This document shows, piece after piece, positions 47,762 through 58,160 of a DNA stretch of 64,000 nucleotides; within the stretch, counting starts at the first letter, position 1; each line of letters starts with the position of its first letter. Where the stretch lies: positions 14,818,001 to 14,882,000 of the forward strand of contig NC_079878.1 in the NCBI RefSeq assembly GCF_029227915.1, given 5' to 3'. Origin of the DNA: Hydractinia symbiolongicarpus. Taxonomy: Eukaryota; Cnidaria; Hydrozoa; Anthoathecata; Hydractiniidae. The notes below the pieces were generated by a model that was given only the letters and a program-made list of their open reading frames with translations, was not told the origin of the DNA and ran no database searches. The position numbers were made by a program, and so were the translations under genes.

Positions 47762-48727
47762 ATGCCTGGTGTTAATTGTTCGATATTTGGTTGCTCTACT
47801 TCGAGAAGAACTATTGGCATCTGAATATTTTTTATTCCACAAAGAAATGATGAGTGCAACACATCTTAAAGACAGAAGCTTATTGCTGTGATTACGAAGG
47901 ATCGTGTTGTTGATAATAAGTTGAGGACACAGATTAGAAAACGTAATTTACATGTATGCGAAAAACACTTTCAACAGAGTCAGCTTATACAACGTAGGTG
48001 CTATTTTATGTATTTTTAGCTATGTAAACATTGAAAACACTATTAATAATGCTCTCTCTTATACCTGTTGTTTATTTAGATGAAAAAGAATGCTGTGAAA
48101 AAACAGTACAATAACTGTTGATCAAAACCAACACATATTTTATCAATCCTTTGACAACTTCATCGACCGAGTAAAATCACTAAAGCTTCCAGAGAGTTGG
48201 TGTGTAGATATATCTCCAGACTCAGTAAAGGTTTGGATGTGCGATCTAATTCACTCCAGTGTACAGTTTGAAATATATGTTGACGATAGTTTGTCATTTA
48301 CTATGCGAGGCTATGCATGGAGTCTTCCTGATGATACGAAATATACAGTACATATAAACGATCAGTCCGAAATAATACACTGTCAAATTTAATAAATGTT
48401 GTATCCACCTACAAATTCTGTCCTGGAGTTATTGATTTGTCACTTGTACATTCACACCACTTAAAGAAACATAACATCTCGAAAAATTTTTGTCTTCATT
48501 CTGATAAAATACCCTCACAACAGTCAGAATATCGTCAGTCTATGCATTGTTCACTGTTACAATTTAACGATGAAAAAATTTGCATGCAATGTGACAGTGC
48601 TGCTAAAATATCGCAAAAATCTGTAAAACATTCATCAACAAACTTGACAGCAAAGCCTAACCCTAAATGCACCAATTTCGTTAACATGTTAAGTATATAT
48701 ACAGTGAATACAACATATCTCAGCTAG
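47762..48727 (+). pseudogene. THAP-type transposase, N-terminal part
   Basis: Starts MPGVNCSIFGC at the ATG at 47762 and ends its first block with VCEKHFQQSQLIQ, giving the C-x4-C and C-x2-H zinc ligands of a THAP DNA-binding domain. Two in-frame stops interrupt it. A splice-donor-like GTAGGT follows. The next block (about 48080-48390: LPESWCVDISPDSVKVWMCD...SLSFTMRGYAWSLPDD) and a frameshifted third (48415-48727: STYKFCPGVIDLSLVH..., CMQCDSAAKISQ) continue the protein. This is a P-element/THAP-type transposase relic with no complete frame. Confidence 0.6.
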
Positions 48728-48888
48728 GAATTGCACCTAGTCTACTAAATTTGGTATTCTCTATTAGAACTGAGACAAAAAATTCACAAAAGCAGTTTAT
48801 ATATATACTTACTAATAATGCCATAGGTAATGATTTTTATAGGTGTGTAGCTATAAAAATAGCTGTTTTGTTAGTGGTTGCAGTACTA

Positions 48889-49332
48889 TCAATGACTTTG
48901 ATCCAGGGTGGATGATTTCTTCTTTAATTCTGTGCATACAGATTTTGATCTCTTTGTATCAGCCGATATTTTGTGAACCTGCATTTTATCTTTGACAAAA
49001 GAAAATGTTCTCACTCTGGCATATAGTATGAGTAGGTCTTTTAGAAGATTTAAAGAAACTTCTTTTTTCAGTGATACATCGCAGAGGTTAACTATTTTTG
49101 TGAAATTTGACTTCACATTAAAATATTTCATAAGAAAGGAAACTATTTCCTTGTCATCAATTTTACTGCACCTTTTATTGGTATATGAACGAAAATGTTC
49201 CTCGGCAGCTGTAAAAATTAAAATTACCTTTTTTCTGACATTCCATAGACCGCCACGATCCCTAGCATTAACCAATTTATACTCTGGTATATCTTCTGTG
49301 TCATCAGATTTCCCAGCCAGAAGAACCGCCAA
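48889..49332 (-). pseudogene. THAP-type transposase, C-terminal part, opposite strand
   Basis: 147 residues (KLVNARDRGGLWNVRKKVILIF...VKSNFTKIVNLCDVSLKKEVSLNLLKDLLILYARVRTFSFVKDK) that resemble the C terminus of THAP-type transposases in other invertebrates. It faces the N-terminal fragment 160 bp away, so either the 3' half of one element was inverted or two copies met. Confidence 0.55.
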
Positions 49333-49643
49333 TTACTGTTGATGATATATTTGTTGACATGTGTTTTTTGATAAAAACGTATTCACCAATATAGTTAGAT
49401 AGATATTTTATTTATCAATAGCAGTTATATACCATTAAAATAAAAATAAAATAAATATAAAGAAAAAGAAAATAAATATATATAATATAGAAAATAAATA
49501 AATATAATAATTAGTCAGGGTAACAAAATTAAAATATATAATGCTATTGAAGGGAGACCATACCTAATAGCATGAAGCTAAGACAAAGGGTATGGCCCCC
49601 TTGGACAATTACAGTAAACGATATGAGACGTGCAAAACAATGT
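49333..49643. other. AT-rich spacer before SINE copy 2
   Basis: A very AT-rich AAATAAATATAA tract; no gene. Confidence 0.5.
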
Positions 49644-49998
49644 GGTGCCGTAGATTAGTGGTTATAGCTCTCTTACTCTGTGGGGGAAACTGGGGTTCGA
49701 TTCCTCTTGACGGCGATTCAACATGGGCGAGTGAATGTTACGATAGCCCCGGGTTAACCCAAGCCATGTTAGGGAAATTGGGGAGAAGGCTCCATGTGTG
49801 GGCTGTTGGATGTTCCTGGGAATTGTCTAGTAGAGCGCGGGCTCTAATTGGGTCTGCGTAGCTCAAAATGAGCATTAAATACTCTAGGACTCTCCATATA
49901 AGCCATGGCCCCTCCTGCAAATAATAGACAGGGTATATCCCTCGATATTAGTGAGGATAGCCATGTAAAATATGCACATCTATCTAACAACACACATA
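49644..49998 (+). mobile_element. tRNA-derived SINE, copy 2
   Basis: Same family as 27818-28190. A box TAGATTAGTGGTT, B box GGTTCGATTCC, long matching body, short AAC-rich tail. The match is high over the whole body (about 80-85% by eye). Confidence 0.85.
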
Positions 49999-50118
49999 AT
50001 AGTGGGTCAAATGATAAACAACCATGCGGGAAACAAATGGTCAAGACGGATTTGTAAGAGGAAACAAAGTACTTTCGAGGGAAAAAAATTTTGTAGTCAT
50101 TAAAGACTGCAATTTATT

Positions 50119-50755
50119 TCAGGAATTAATGGCATTAAATTTAATTGAGTTATTGCCAAAAGAAATAGTATTAAAGGTAGGGAGATTGATCAAACCAATC
50201 TTCTCTGCCTGAGTGCCTTGAGCATGGGTGAAGTCAACCGCAAATGTATTAAGGATAGAATCAGGCAATTTTTCATGAAATAGTTTATGTAAAATAGAAT
50301 ATTGTGACATTGGAAAATATCAGAGAATTTGAGGAGCTCAAAATTACCATACAGGTGGCTGGATGATGCTCTTTGAGATTCAAGACAGTAATACAATTAA
50401 CATCAAGACTGTTTGGCTGACCCCAAATTTGATTACAATATTGCAAATGTGAATAAAAAATGGCATAGTAAACTAGAATAAGAACATTTAAAGGCACAAA
50501 ATGACGAAGTTTAGCTAAAGCTCTATTAGCCCTCTTGAGCTTGGCAACAGTATATCGTTGATCTGAGAATTCCAGTTTAAATCAGAATCTAGTAGAACAC
50601 CAAGATATTTAATACAATTACTAGGTATTAGCCTTTTACCATTGATAAAAAGCCTAAAATCGTAATTAAGAGGTTTCCGTGCATGTTTAAAAACAATGTA
50701 CTCAGTCTTACTAGCATTAAGAGAAATTCCATTGGCTGCTTACTGTGCTTAGTGT
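50119..50755 (-). pseudogene. LINE reverse transcriptase 3' fragment (CR1/jockey-like)
   Basis: Frames shift several times, but the minus strand reads in order: LNASKTEYIVF, NYDFRLFINGKRLIP, IKYLGVLLDSDLNWNSQI, ANRALAKLRHFVPLNVLILVYYAIFYSHLQYCNQIWG and, after a frameshift, LKFSDIFQCHNILFYINYF. These are the fingers/thumb and post-RT blocks of non-LTR retrotransposons. A 5'-truncated dead copy, consistent with target-primed integration. Confidence 0.75.
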
Positions 50756-50933
50756 TGTGGCGAGACACACTGCAGGTAAATGTAACCTTGGCCTTTTCTT
50801 TGGGTATTTCGTCAATTACTGAAGTTAGTTCCACTTTAAACTCAGTATTATTTTGTATAATATCTTCATTTAATGCCTCCAAAATAGCATCAAGATCTTC
50901 ACCATAAAGGAAATCCTCTGAAGCCGCAGCCAT
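50756..50933 (-). pseudogene. N-terminal fragment of an unknown transposon-associated protein
   Basis: Begins MAAASEDFLYGEDLDAILEA at 50933 and runs about 55 acidic residues to KVTFTC, then SRHNTKHSKQ, which looks like the tail of a deleted C2H2 finger. Cut by the LINE fragment. Family not named. Confidence 0.4.
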
Positions 50934-51137
50934 TTTTTAAACTTTGGTGCCCTTATATTACTACCACCCCAGTTTTCTAAAGTCCTTTTATGACACGGCC
51001 CAGAATGGCCGATTACCCAGATCAAACATCCTTATCCCAGTCAGTTGGTAGAATTGACGAGTGAACGAGAACGCAACGTACCGTTGAATATTTTTTATTT
51101 TTTGTTTTTGTTTTTAGCTAAAGCATAATTTGTATGT

Positions 51138-51480
51138 TATAAAGCCTGTGGAAAAATCCACTTAGGCAGGGGAACAATGTAAGAATTGGTTATAGACTTT
51201 TTCCTGATGTCAGTTAGTGCATATGCAAAAACAAATTTACAAAATTAGTTTATCGGTTGCGTCTATTGTATAGAGCTTAAATTGCTGATCAAGAAAATGT
51301 ACATGATCATGTGCTTTTGATGAGCGGTTAATGAGATATAAGGGTTTAAAAATTTTGCTGACGTTTTGCTGACGATTCGGGGACTCAAGATTGGGAAATT
51401 TACCCAAATTGGTCCCAGGTGGTCCCTAGTTACCCACGCGGTAAAAAATCATTGACGTCACCACCTCTTTTCCAAGTTAA
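51138..51480 (-). mobile_element. Helitron copy 5, 3' portion
   Basis: Homologous to the array at 16-23 kb (GCCTGTGGAAAAATCCACTT hairpin, CAAATTGGTCCCAGGTGGTC, TTGACGTCACCACCTC). The terminal CTAG is lost. It stops abruptly at CCAAGTTA and resumes at 62012, on the far side of the nested elements. Confidence 0.75.
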
Positions 51481-52189
51481 TTACCGACTTTCATACAGTG
51501 AAGTCTGGGCACGAATAAAGCGCTTGTAGGGACAAACTTTTAGCTTGTTTTTGTGTGACTCGATAGCCCAGTGAAGTTTCTGCGTCACTTTCTCACAAAG
51601 AATTATTATTATACGGAGAAAGGCCGAGAAATGTGTAACTTTTTGTTGTTTTTTTCCTAATTCTTTGCTTTTCATACTAACGTTTAACTTTTAAATAACG
51701 TGTTGAAATGGTGCTGCTAGTCCTCTCTGTGGTATATTAACTTAATTAAAACAAGAACAACTTACAGTTATTAACTTTTACAAAGTTTAAAGTTGGATGA
51801 TGGTAAAAGGGTATTTTTAGCTCTGTGCCTGCAGAGGCAATGGGCTGAAGTATCTATAAGAAAATACATGATGCACTGCTACATCTTTTCCTTAAAATCG
51901 AACTTCATGGTATTAGAGCTAGCTAGCTGATTGTTGCAAAAGTAGAAGAAATGGATAATCAAATATCAAGTTAAAAGAATCAAGATATGGATAATTATCA
52001 AAGAATATTTTTAAATTTGGACAAAAGGTTATTAAAAATGCCACAACTGAAAATGTAGCTTATACTGTCTTTATTACATGATTATCTAAAAGTGACCCCG
52101 TTAACTACATAACTTAGTGGTTTAGCATCTCTAACAATAGCTTTGAAAAAATTGTGATTGAGTGGGAAGTCATCGAAAAAAAAGCGAAT

Positions 52190-52624
52190 TAATAAAAACG
52201 TGGATGCCAACAAAGACGTGAAAGACATATTTTCAGACAATGTACAATGACAATGTATATGAGAATGGTTAGGTGGATGTGTAGCGCCAGTCTGAGAGAC
52301 AGAAAGAGTTCAGATGAGCTAAGAAGCAGGCTAAGTCTCCGTAGAATTATAGATGTTATCCAGATAAGAAGATTGATTTGGCTGGGGCACTTTGGAAGAA
52401 TGGAGGAGGGTAATTGGGTAAGAAAGTGTAGAGACTTTGTAGTTCCTGGGGCAAAGCCCAGAGGCAGACCGAGAAAGACTTGGCAGGAGGTTATAAGGAC
52501 AGACGTGATACAGAGGAAGTTGAGTTTAGACCTAACACAGTCTAGATCAGATTGGAAGAGGGTCATTAATTATCCTCCGTCCAACCCATGCTCGCATGGA
52601 AAACGGACGTTAAGCCGAGAATGA
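52190..52624 (+). pseudogene. LINE C-terminal fragment
   Basis: From 52247: MRMVRWMCSASLRDRKSS, then LRRIIDVIQIRRLIWLGHFGRMEEGNWVRKC...RPRKTWQEVIRTDV...DWKRVI..SNPCSHGKRT. This is the characteristic C-terminal tail of invertebrate non-LTR retrotransposon polyproteins. 5'-truncated; the RT catalytic core is absent. Confidence 0.75.
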
Positions 52625-52878
52625 TGATATAAGGAACTGATATTGGAATATAGATATATTGATAAATGCTAATGCCAAATTTCGCTAACAGATTCATTGT
52701 TAATTCCGTTGGGTTTAAAATTGAATTTTTTTAATTCAACTTTTTCTGGCTAACTTTTTTTTTGAGGAAAAGATTTTGAGGATGAAGGTAATCTTTAAGA
52801 GATGGATTTTTACAGAAAGAAGTTTTCATGATTTTTTAGTTTTTTTTCTTTAGTTTACAAGTTCACAACAAATTTTAA

Positions 52879-52938
52879 GGGGCTGTTTATATGAGAGGCG
52901 GGACGGGACGATTGCCGGGACGGGACGTTTGCCGGGAT
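52879..52938 (+). repeat. Harbinger left terminal inverted repeat
   Basis: 60 bp, GC-rich with GGGACGGGACG motifs. Matches the right end perfectly by eye. Confidence 0.95.
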
Positions 52939-53502
52939 CCCGCTCTCATTGATAATTATACTTAAAATCACTTTGCGTTTATATGGAAAATTTTTGTCCC
53001 GGGACAATTTCGTCCCGTCCCGGCTGAGCGGGATCCCGCTTGAGCTAAGCGGGATCCCGGCTTAGGCGGGACGTTTTTTTCCATATAAACACACCGTCCC
53101 GGGACAAACGAGGTAATATTTGCACTATCAGCATATTTCAATAGAAAGAAAAAAACAAACATGGCTGCTAAACGTGCACTTGTTAAAGGTACTGTCCGAT
53201 TAAAAAACAATATCTTTTCTTTTGTTTTATTAAGTATCAAAAATAACGAAGATTGCACTCTTAAACAACAAAGATTTATCCAATACTTAGCACCATCGTT
53301 TGTTTGTTATGATCTTGTCTCAATCGCCTACCATCTTCACGAACTTTCGAACGCGGCAAAAGGACTGGGTAAATTCATTATTCAGCACATTTTTGCTTGT
53401 GACGTAGCTACCTGGCTTCTTATTAGGCGAACCCCCTGACTTGCGCATCGAAAGACTAAATGTTTATTTATAATTTTTTTCCTTTGCTTAAAAAAGTTTT
53501 TC

Positions 53503-54260
53503 ATGAAGATAGCAATGAATGAATATAATTCGCAGGTTCTAGGATTTCAATTCGAGCCGGAAAGAGTAGGGAATGATGAGCTAGTTCCGACTTTTCAAGA
53601 CGTAGACGAACATAAAATTGCCAGAGACCTTGTTGCTTCTACTCGCCTAAATGTTGAAGCAGGTCTATGGTGCCTGTGCGATAAATGTGAGAGGATGCCC
53701 TCTGAAGTAGAATGTTTGTGCTGTCACGAGATAGATTCTATTAAATACTTTCAATTACATGGTATAAAATTTTCTACTCCTTCATAAGAATTTCTTAGAT
53801 GCGAGTGTGATTGAGTAATATTGTAATATTTTTCAGATAAAAAATGTATTACGGAACACGAAGATTTCCGAGCGGTGGTTTTATTGAAGAATACGCTGTG
53901 GACAGCTTTGGTGGCACTCCATGACAGAGAGAGCAGAGGATTGGCGAAACGTGACGAAGTATCAAACAAGTAAGCAATAAAAAGACCCTGGGTTTGAAGT
54001 TGTTTATACTTACTCATTTTTTTGCACTGTACAATAAACTATTTACAACTTTGTTTAGATCGTACCGCTATGCCGCTTATCGACAGTTTTGCTGGTTCGT
54101 GCACAATCGTTTGGGTAGGGGGGTGCGACGAGTTATACCAGCATGTGTGGTATCCAAGATTCGCGAGGAGTTCCCTAGTGCCGACGGCGTTTATGTTGGT
54201 TACAAAGACGGGGTAGAAATTCCAGAGCTTAATATTTCATGGGAGGGGGGAAATTATTGA
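53503..54260 (+). CDS. P2X7 C-terminal (ballast)-domain-like protein of the Kolobok
   Basis: Exons 53503-53761, 53837-53969 and 54059-54260, with donors G|GTATAA and A|GTAAGC and acceptors TTTCAG and GTTTAG. The phases join to 197 residues. It has the hallmarks of the cytoplasmic 'ballast' domain of vertebrate P2X7: the cysteine cluster CLCDKCERMPSEVECLCC (about 66-83), CITEHEDF, and YRYAAYRQFCWFVHNRLG followed by RRVIPACVVSKIREEFPS. In P2X7 this domain binds zinc and guanine nucleotide; here there is no channel part. An upstream exon is possible, since an AG acceptor-like site lies just before VLGFQFEPE. The stop lies 30 bp from the convergent transposase stop. Its role for the transposon is unknown. 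Confidence 0.85.
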
Positions 54261-54290
54261 ACGGAAGCCTAATTTAAAAAAGTACAAAAT

Positions 54291-57200
54291 CTACAACTTA
54301 ATTCTTTTAAATTGTTGACTCTTTTCCACGATCTCTTCTTTTGGAGGTCGTTCTTCAGGCGCTATCTGTAAAGAACATTGGCGTTTTAAACGAGATCCAC
54401 TCGTCGCTTTTCTCTTCAACTGAGTTCTTTTTAAAATTTTGCGAACGATGTAGGTCAAGTATTCATAGTTTTTTTCCTCTCGTACAACTTTCGCAACAAA
54501 CCGTTTATTGGGCTTGGAATATGCGACGCGAAATAACGGGATTTTTTCGCCTTCCTCATCCGTTGTACACTTCTATAATAAAGTTATAAATAAAGTCATT
54601 AGTTAGGAAAAAAAAATTATAAAAAAATACTGACATGGTTTATTTCTTGAAAATCCTAAGTATTCTTACCTGAGCCCGATCAACGTTGTTGTTATGGTCT
54701 AATATTGCTAGTTGAGTCCCAGCAATCATTCTCTCCATTCTAAAGTAGGTGGCTTTGGGTAGGTAACGGATCTTCAGCGCATGAAAAACCTCCAGTAGGG
54801 TGGTGTGGATTTGCTCCGTCAGTTGATGTAGATCCTTTACCAACATTGGTTGGGTAACGATTTTTACCAATTTATCGTGCGCAGCCGAACCCATTACAAG
54901 CCACTCTTTGCGAAGTGCTTCTTCTTCTGACAATGTAGGGTGGTCGCATTTTTTGTAATATTTATTGTGTGCGAACACATGCCTGTTGACTGAATGGTGG
55001 ATTGCTGAAGTAAATCGCTCTGCCAACTCTTCACCGTTTCCGTTACACGTTGCGATCGACCAATACAAATGGTTCACGATAGACGGTGCCCATCTGGCGA
55101 GTATCTTTAGATCTATAATGATATACTAGCTTAAGTTAACGAACAGGATGTAGTGTTAAAATTACCTTGCTTAACTAGCTGCTTACTTGCAGTGATTAGA
55201 GCGAAAATTATATTCATCCTAACCTTTTTTTTTCGAAGCTTGTAGCAACTTTTTGATAAGGCCTTTGCCGATGTGCCATGGGTCAAACTGGTGTATAATG
55301 GCCTTAAATCGCTCCTCTGACCTCATTAGTTTTTTAATGGACGCGTGTCTATCCGTCGAAATCAACTTGATGGGTAGTTTATGTGTCATCTGAATATCGT
55401 CGATACAACGTATAAATCCTTCCTTCTCCATTGCCTGAGAACTTGTAACTTCCTATAAATGAAGGAAAAAAATCAAAAACGTGCACATTTAAATTCATTA
55501 CGGAACACAAGATGATGAACTTGCCTTGACATGCACGATTTTGAAGTTCAAGACTTTATTTGTTGTTGTATCCATAGCTGAGACAGTGCTATAGGTAGCG
55601 TTGTGTCCAGGCGAGTCGCATTGACCATCAACTGCCAGTTGCAGGGATCTTCCACTCTCCGTAATTTCCGAAATTTGCTCGCTTTGATTTTTTCGCCAAG
55701 CGTGATCGATTTCGGGATAAACATAATTTCCGCGATGATCATAATACACGGATTTGCCCAGAAATTTTAAATTCAACAATTTGGCGAACTTCTCGATTTT
55801 ATGGAATGAAGAGCCTGATAATTCGATTGCAGATGTAAGTAGGAGGTTCCCGATACCTCTTGATCCAGCCCACTTTGGTTGAGATGACCAGTCGTACTTG
55901 CACCCTTTAAAATATAATTACAATTTTTCTTTAGATTTCGCTACTGTACTTTAATAATGCCTAATATGCCTAAAAATTCAACTAATAGCGAAACTTTTAC
56001 TAATAAAAGTATAAGGATTTAAAATTTTTGAGGAAATGTACAATTTCAGTTACCTTGAGTACAAATGAAGTTCAGTTTCAGTTGGCTTCCCGTTCTTTTT
56101 GCTTCGAGTGTTTTCGACTTATCAAGAGGGGCACCACATTTATTGCAAAATCTGATAAGTTCATCGAGAGCAGATTCAAACACCAAAAACGTCCGTTGCA
56201 TATGAATAGGTGTGTCTTCCACTGGCGAGACAAAACTTGTGTTGTATTCGTCGTCATCTTGTGACTTTTCTTCTTCCAACTCGTAGTCAAGATCTGCCTT
56301 TGCTGTTCTGAAAAAAGAGGCGTAACAAAGATTAGTTTTTATCTAACCTCACTGCAAGTTCCATTGGTCATCGATTCATACCTTTGCAAGGATTTCTCCA
56401 GCCATGTGTCAACTTCTTCTTCTTCTATCTCATCTTCTGATTCGTTGTCGGCGTCAGAAACGACCTCATTGTCCGCGTTAACGCATTCATGTGGACTTTC
56501 GTTGCATGTTGATGTGACTGCTTTGCTTGGATGTTCAGTGAAACCCAGCATATACAGCAAGTCAATCCCAGTGTCTAAAGAAATTTATTAAAAAAATATA
56601 TATACGAACCACTCCATCCCCAGTGTTGTTAGCAGAATTTATCATGATATATACTTACTTTCATTTAAAGTGGGATTACAATTCAACAAGGATATCTCTT
56701 CTTCACTTATTTCGGATTCGTCATCAAAGTCATCATCATCGTCTGATTCGCCTGAATCTATAACTATAAAGAATTTGACAGTATACGCTTACAATGCGGA
56801 ATGATGTTCGCAATTCAAACTATGTTTACATACCAGTCTTATCAATTTGATCCACTTGAACACCAGCATCCATAGTTATTGGAGACCAATCTGGTGTTTG
56901 TGTTTGAGCGTCAGCAGAAAAGCACGTTGTTTGGCACGATGAGGATTTTATGTGAACATCTTTATATTGTGTTGAATCATTCCGTGTTGGAACAACAGCT
57001 TGACAACCAATGGAATATGTTCGACATTCAATATCAATAGTTGACGAAGTACAGCTGAAGTCGGTAACATCTTCGTATTGTTGAGGCACTTTTTCCAATG
57101 CTTGATTCACAATCTATAAAATAAAGATAGAATAATATTAAATGCGCTAACACTTATACCATTTCGAACGACCACCTAGGTACCAGCCCCCACTCACTTC

Positions 57201-57533
57201 CTTAACATCCTTTTCTTTCCTCCTGCGTTCAGATATTTCTCTGCCTTTTGGTTTTTCCTTGTACGGAAAAATGGAAGGGATAGACCCAGGTAAAAGTAAT
57301 GCTTTTTTTCTCCTCCCTGTGTAGAACAATTCGTTCTGAAGTTTCCAGGAAGGGTCGAAACATTTTTCTTCAAAATGATCAGAGCAAACGTATACTCTGG
57401 ACGGTAAGCTTGTTCGATTAATCAACTTAATCCAAGCTGATTTAATTTTCGGATCCTTAGGCAGTGAAAAAAAACTTTTATCCTGGTTTTTCCGACTGTT
57501 GTTAGTGCAATTCACAACAGCGCACCACGACAT
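54291..57533 (-). CDS. Kolobok transposase with THAP domain (nine exons)
   Basis: Exons: 57198-57533, 56834-57113, 56659-56763, 56382-56574, 56054-56307, 55525-55904, 55224-55452, 54670-55112, 54291-54572. All phases close to 2,502 nt (833 residues). One intron (after 55525) uses a GC donor (AAG|GCAAGT). Exon 1 is a THAP zinc domain (CAVVNC...VCSDHF...PSIF). Exons 2-5 are acidic linker. Exons 5-6 carry a CNKCG...CTQGC zinc motif and AVDGQCDSPGHNATYS, and exon 7 ISTDRHASI, likely catalytic Asp sites. Exon 8 has HHSVNRH...KC and LEVFHALKIRYLPK. I chose the second ATG (MSWCAVV) because THAP domains begin near the N terminus. The protein looks fully functional. Confidence 0.88.
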
Positions 57534-58160
57534 TATTCTGCCTTTCAACCTTACTGAATGTGCGATCTGAGCCTAATCTCTCTGTGGCGGGACATCTAGT
57601 GAAGGGGAAACTAATTTTTAATTTTTGATTGGTTGGCTTTAAAGTATCTGGAAACAACTATGCAACCCTAAGGTTAAAGTCATATTGGACTTAAAGTTTT
57701 ATTAGCGAATCCTTCTTACTTAAGGTTCGTACAGAATTGGCACAGTGTGTGTTCGCCTTAAGGTCTAGACACATCTTTCGCCTTCGATTTTATAATTCCA
57801 TATGAATAATTCATAAAAAGCGGTCTTTCACAATTTAGGGGGTAAAATTACAAAAATTTTTAAACATATAATAAAATATCAGCCTGGCCCACGTTTTATT
57901 TATTTTGGTCAGTTCAGCGCGCTCCAGGTAAATACGTCACACACGACATATTATTTCAGCCTCGCTTTAGTGCCTATCATCCACCATTTATATAAACAAT
58001 CGAAGCGAGAGACCGCATGCTTTTTTGTAAACAAGAATGAGATGTTGTTCAGTTGGTTTTAGGTAAGAAAACAAATAATTATTTAATTCTTTTATAGAAA
58101 TTAGTTACAAATAAGAATTTTTTGTCAAAATTTTAGTTGATTTTTAATCGGACAGTACCT
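57534..58160. other. Kolobok right-end non-coding region
   Basis: Holds the transposase promoter and 5' UTR. On the plus strand it has a TATA-like TTTATATAAAC at about 57986-57996, an ATG at 58037, a consensus donor AG|GTAAG at 58063 and a possible acceptor ending at 58155, all pointing outward into the Harbinger gene. Confidence 0.6.
58037..58062 (+). promoter_or_regulatory. Candidate outward-facing first exon in the Kolobok end
   Basis: ATG plus eight codons (MRCCSVGF), then AG|GTAAGA. Splicing to the AG at 58154-58155 gives a frame continuous with the distal Harbinger Myb-like ORF. This is an inference from splice consensus and phase only. Confidence 0.4.

Larger units (their letters stand above)
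53187..58160. mobile_element. Kolobok DNA transposon, apparently intact
   Basis: 4,974 bp bounded by TTAA (53183-53186 and 58161-58164) with inverted ends AGGTACTGTCCGATTAAAAA. TTAA duplication plus a THAP-domain transposase define the Kolobok superfamily. It carries a nine-exon transposase on the minus strand and a three-exon P2X7-tail-like gene on the plus strand, converging with 30 bp between stop codons. No stop or frame break is visible in either. Confidence 0.9.

Noticed and set aside
53161-53439. 92-codon plus-strand frame taken as a separate small gene
   Set aside because: Only its first 26 bases are coding, as the start of the Harbinger Myb-like gene; the rest reads through the Kolobok end by chance.
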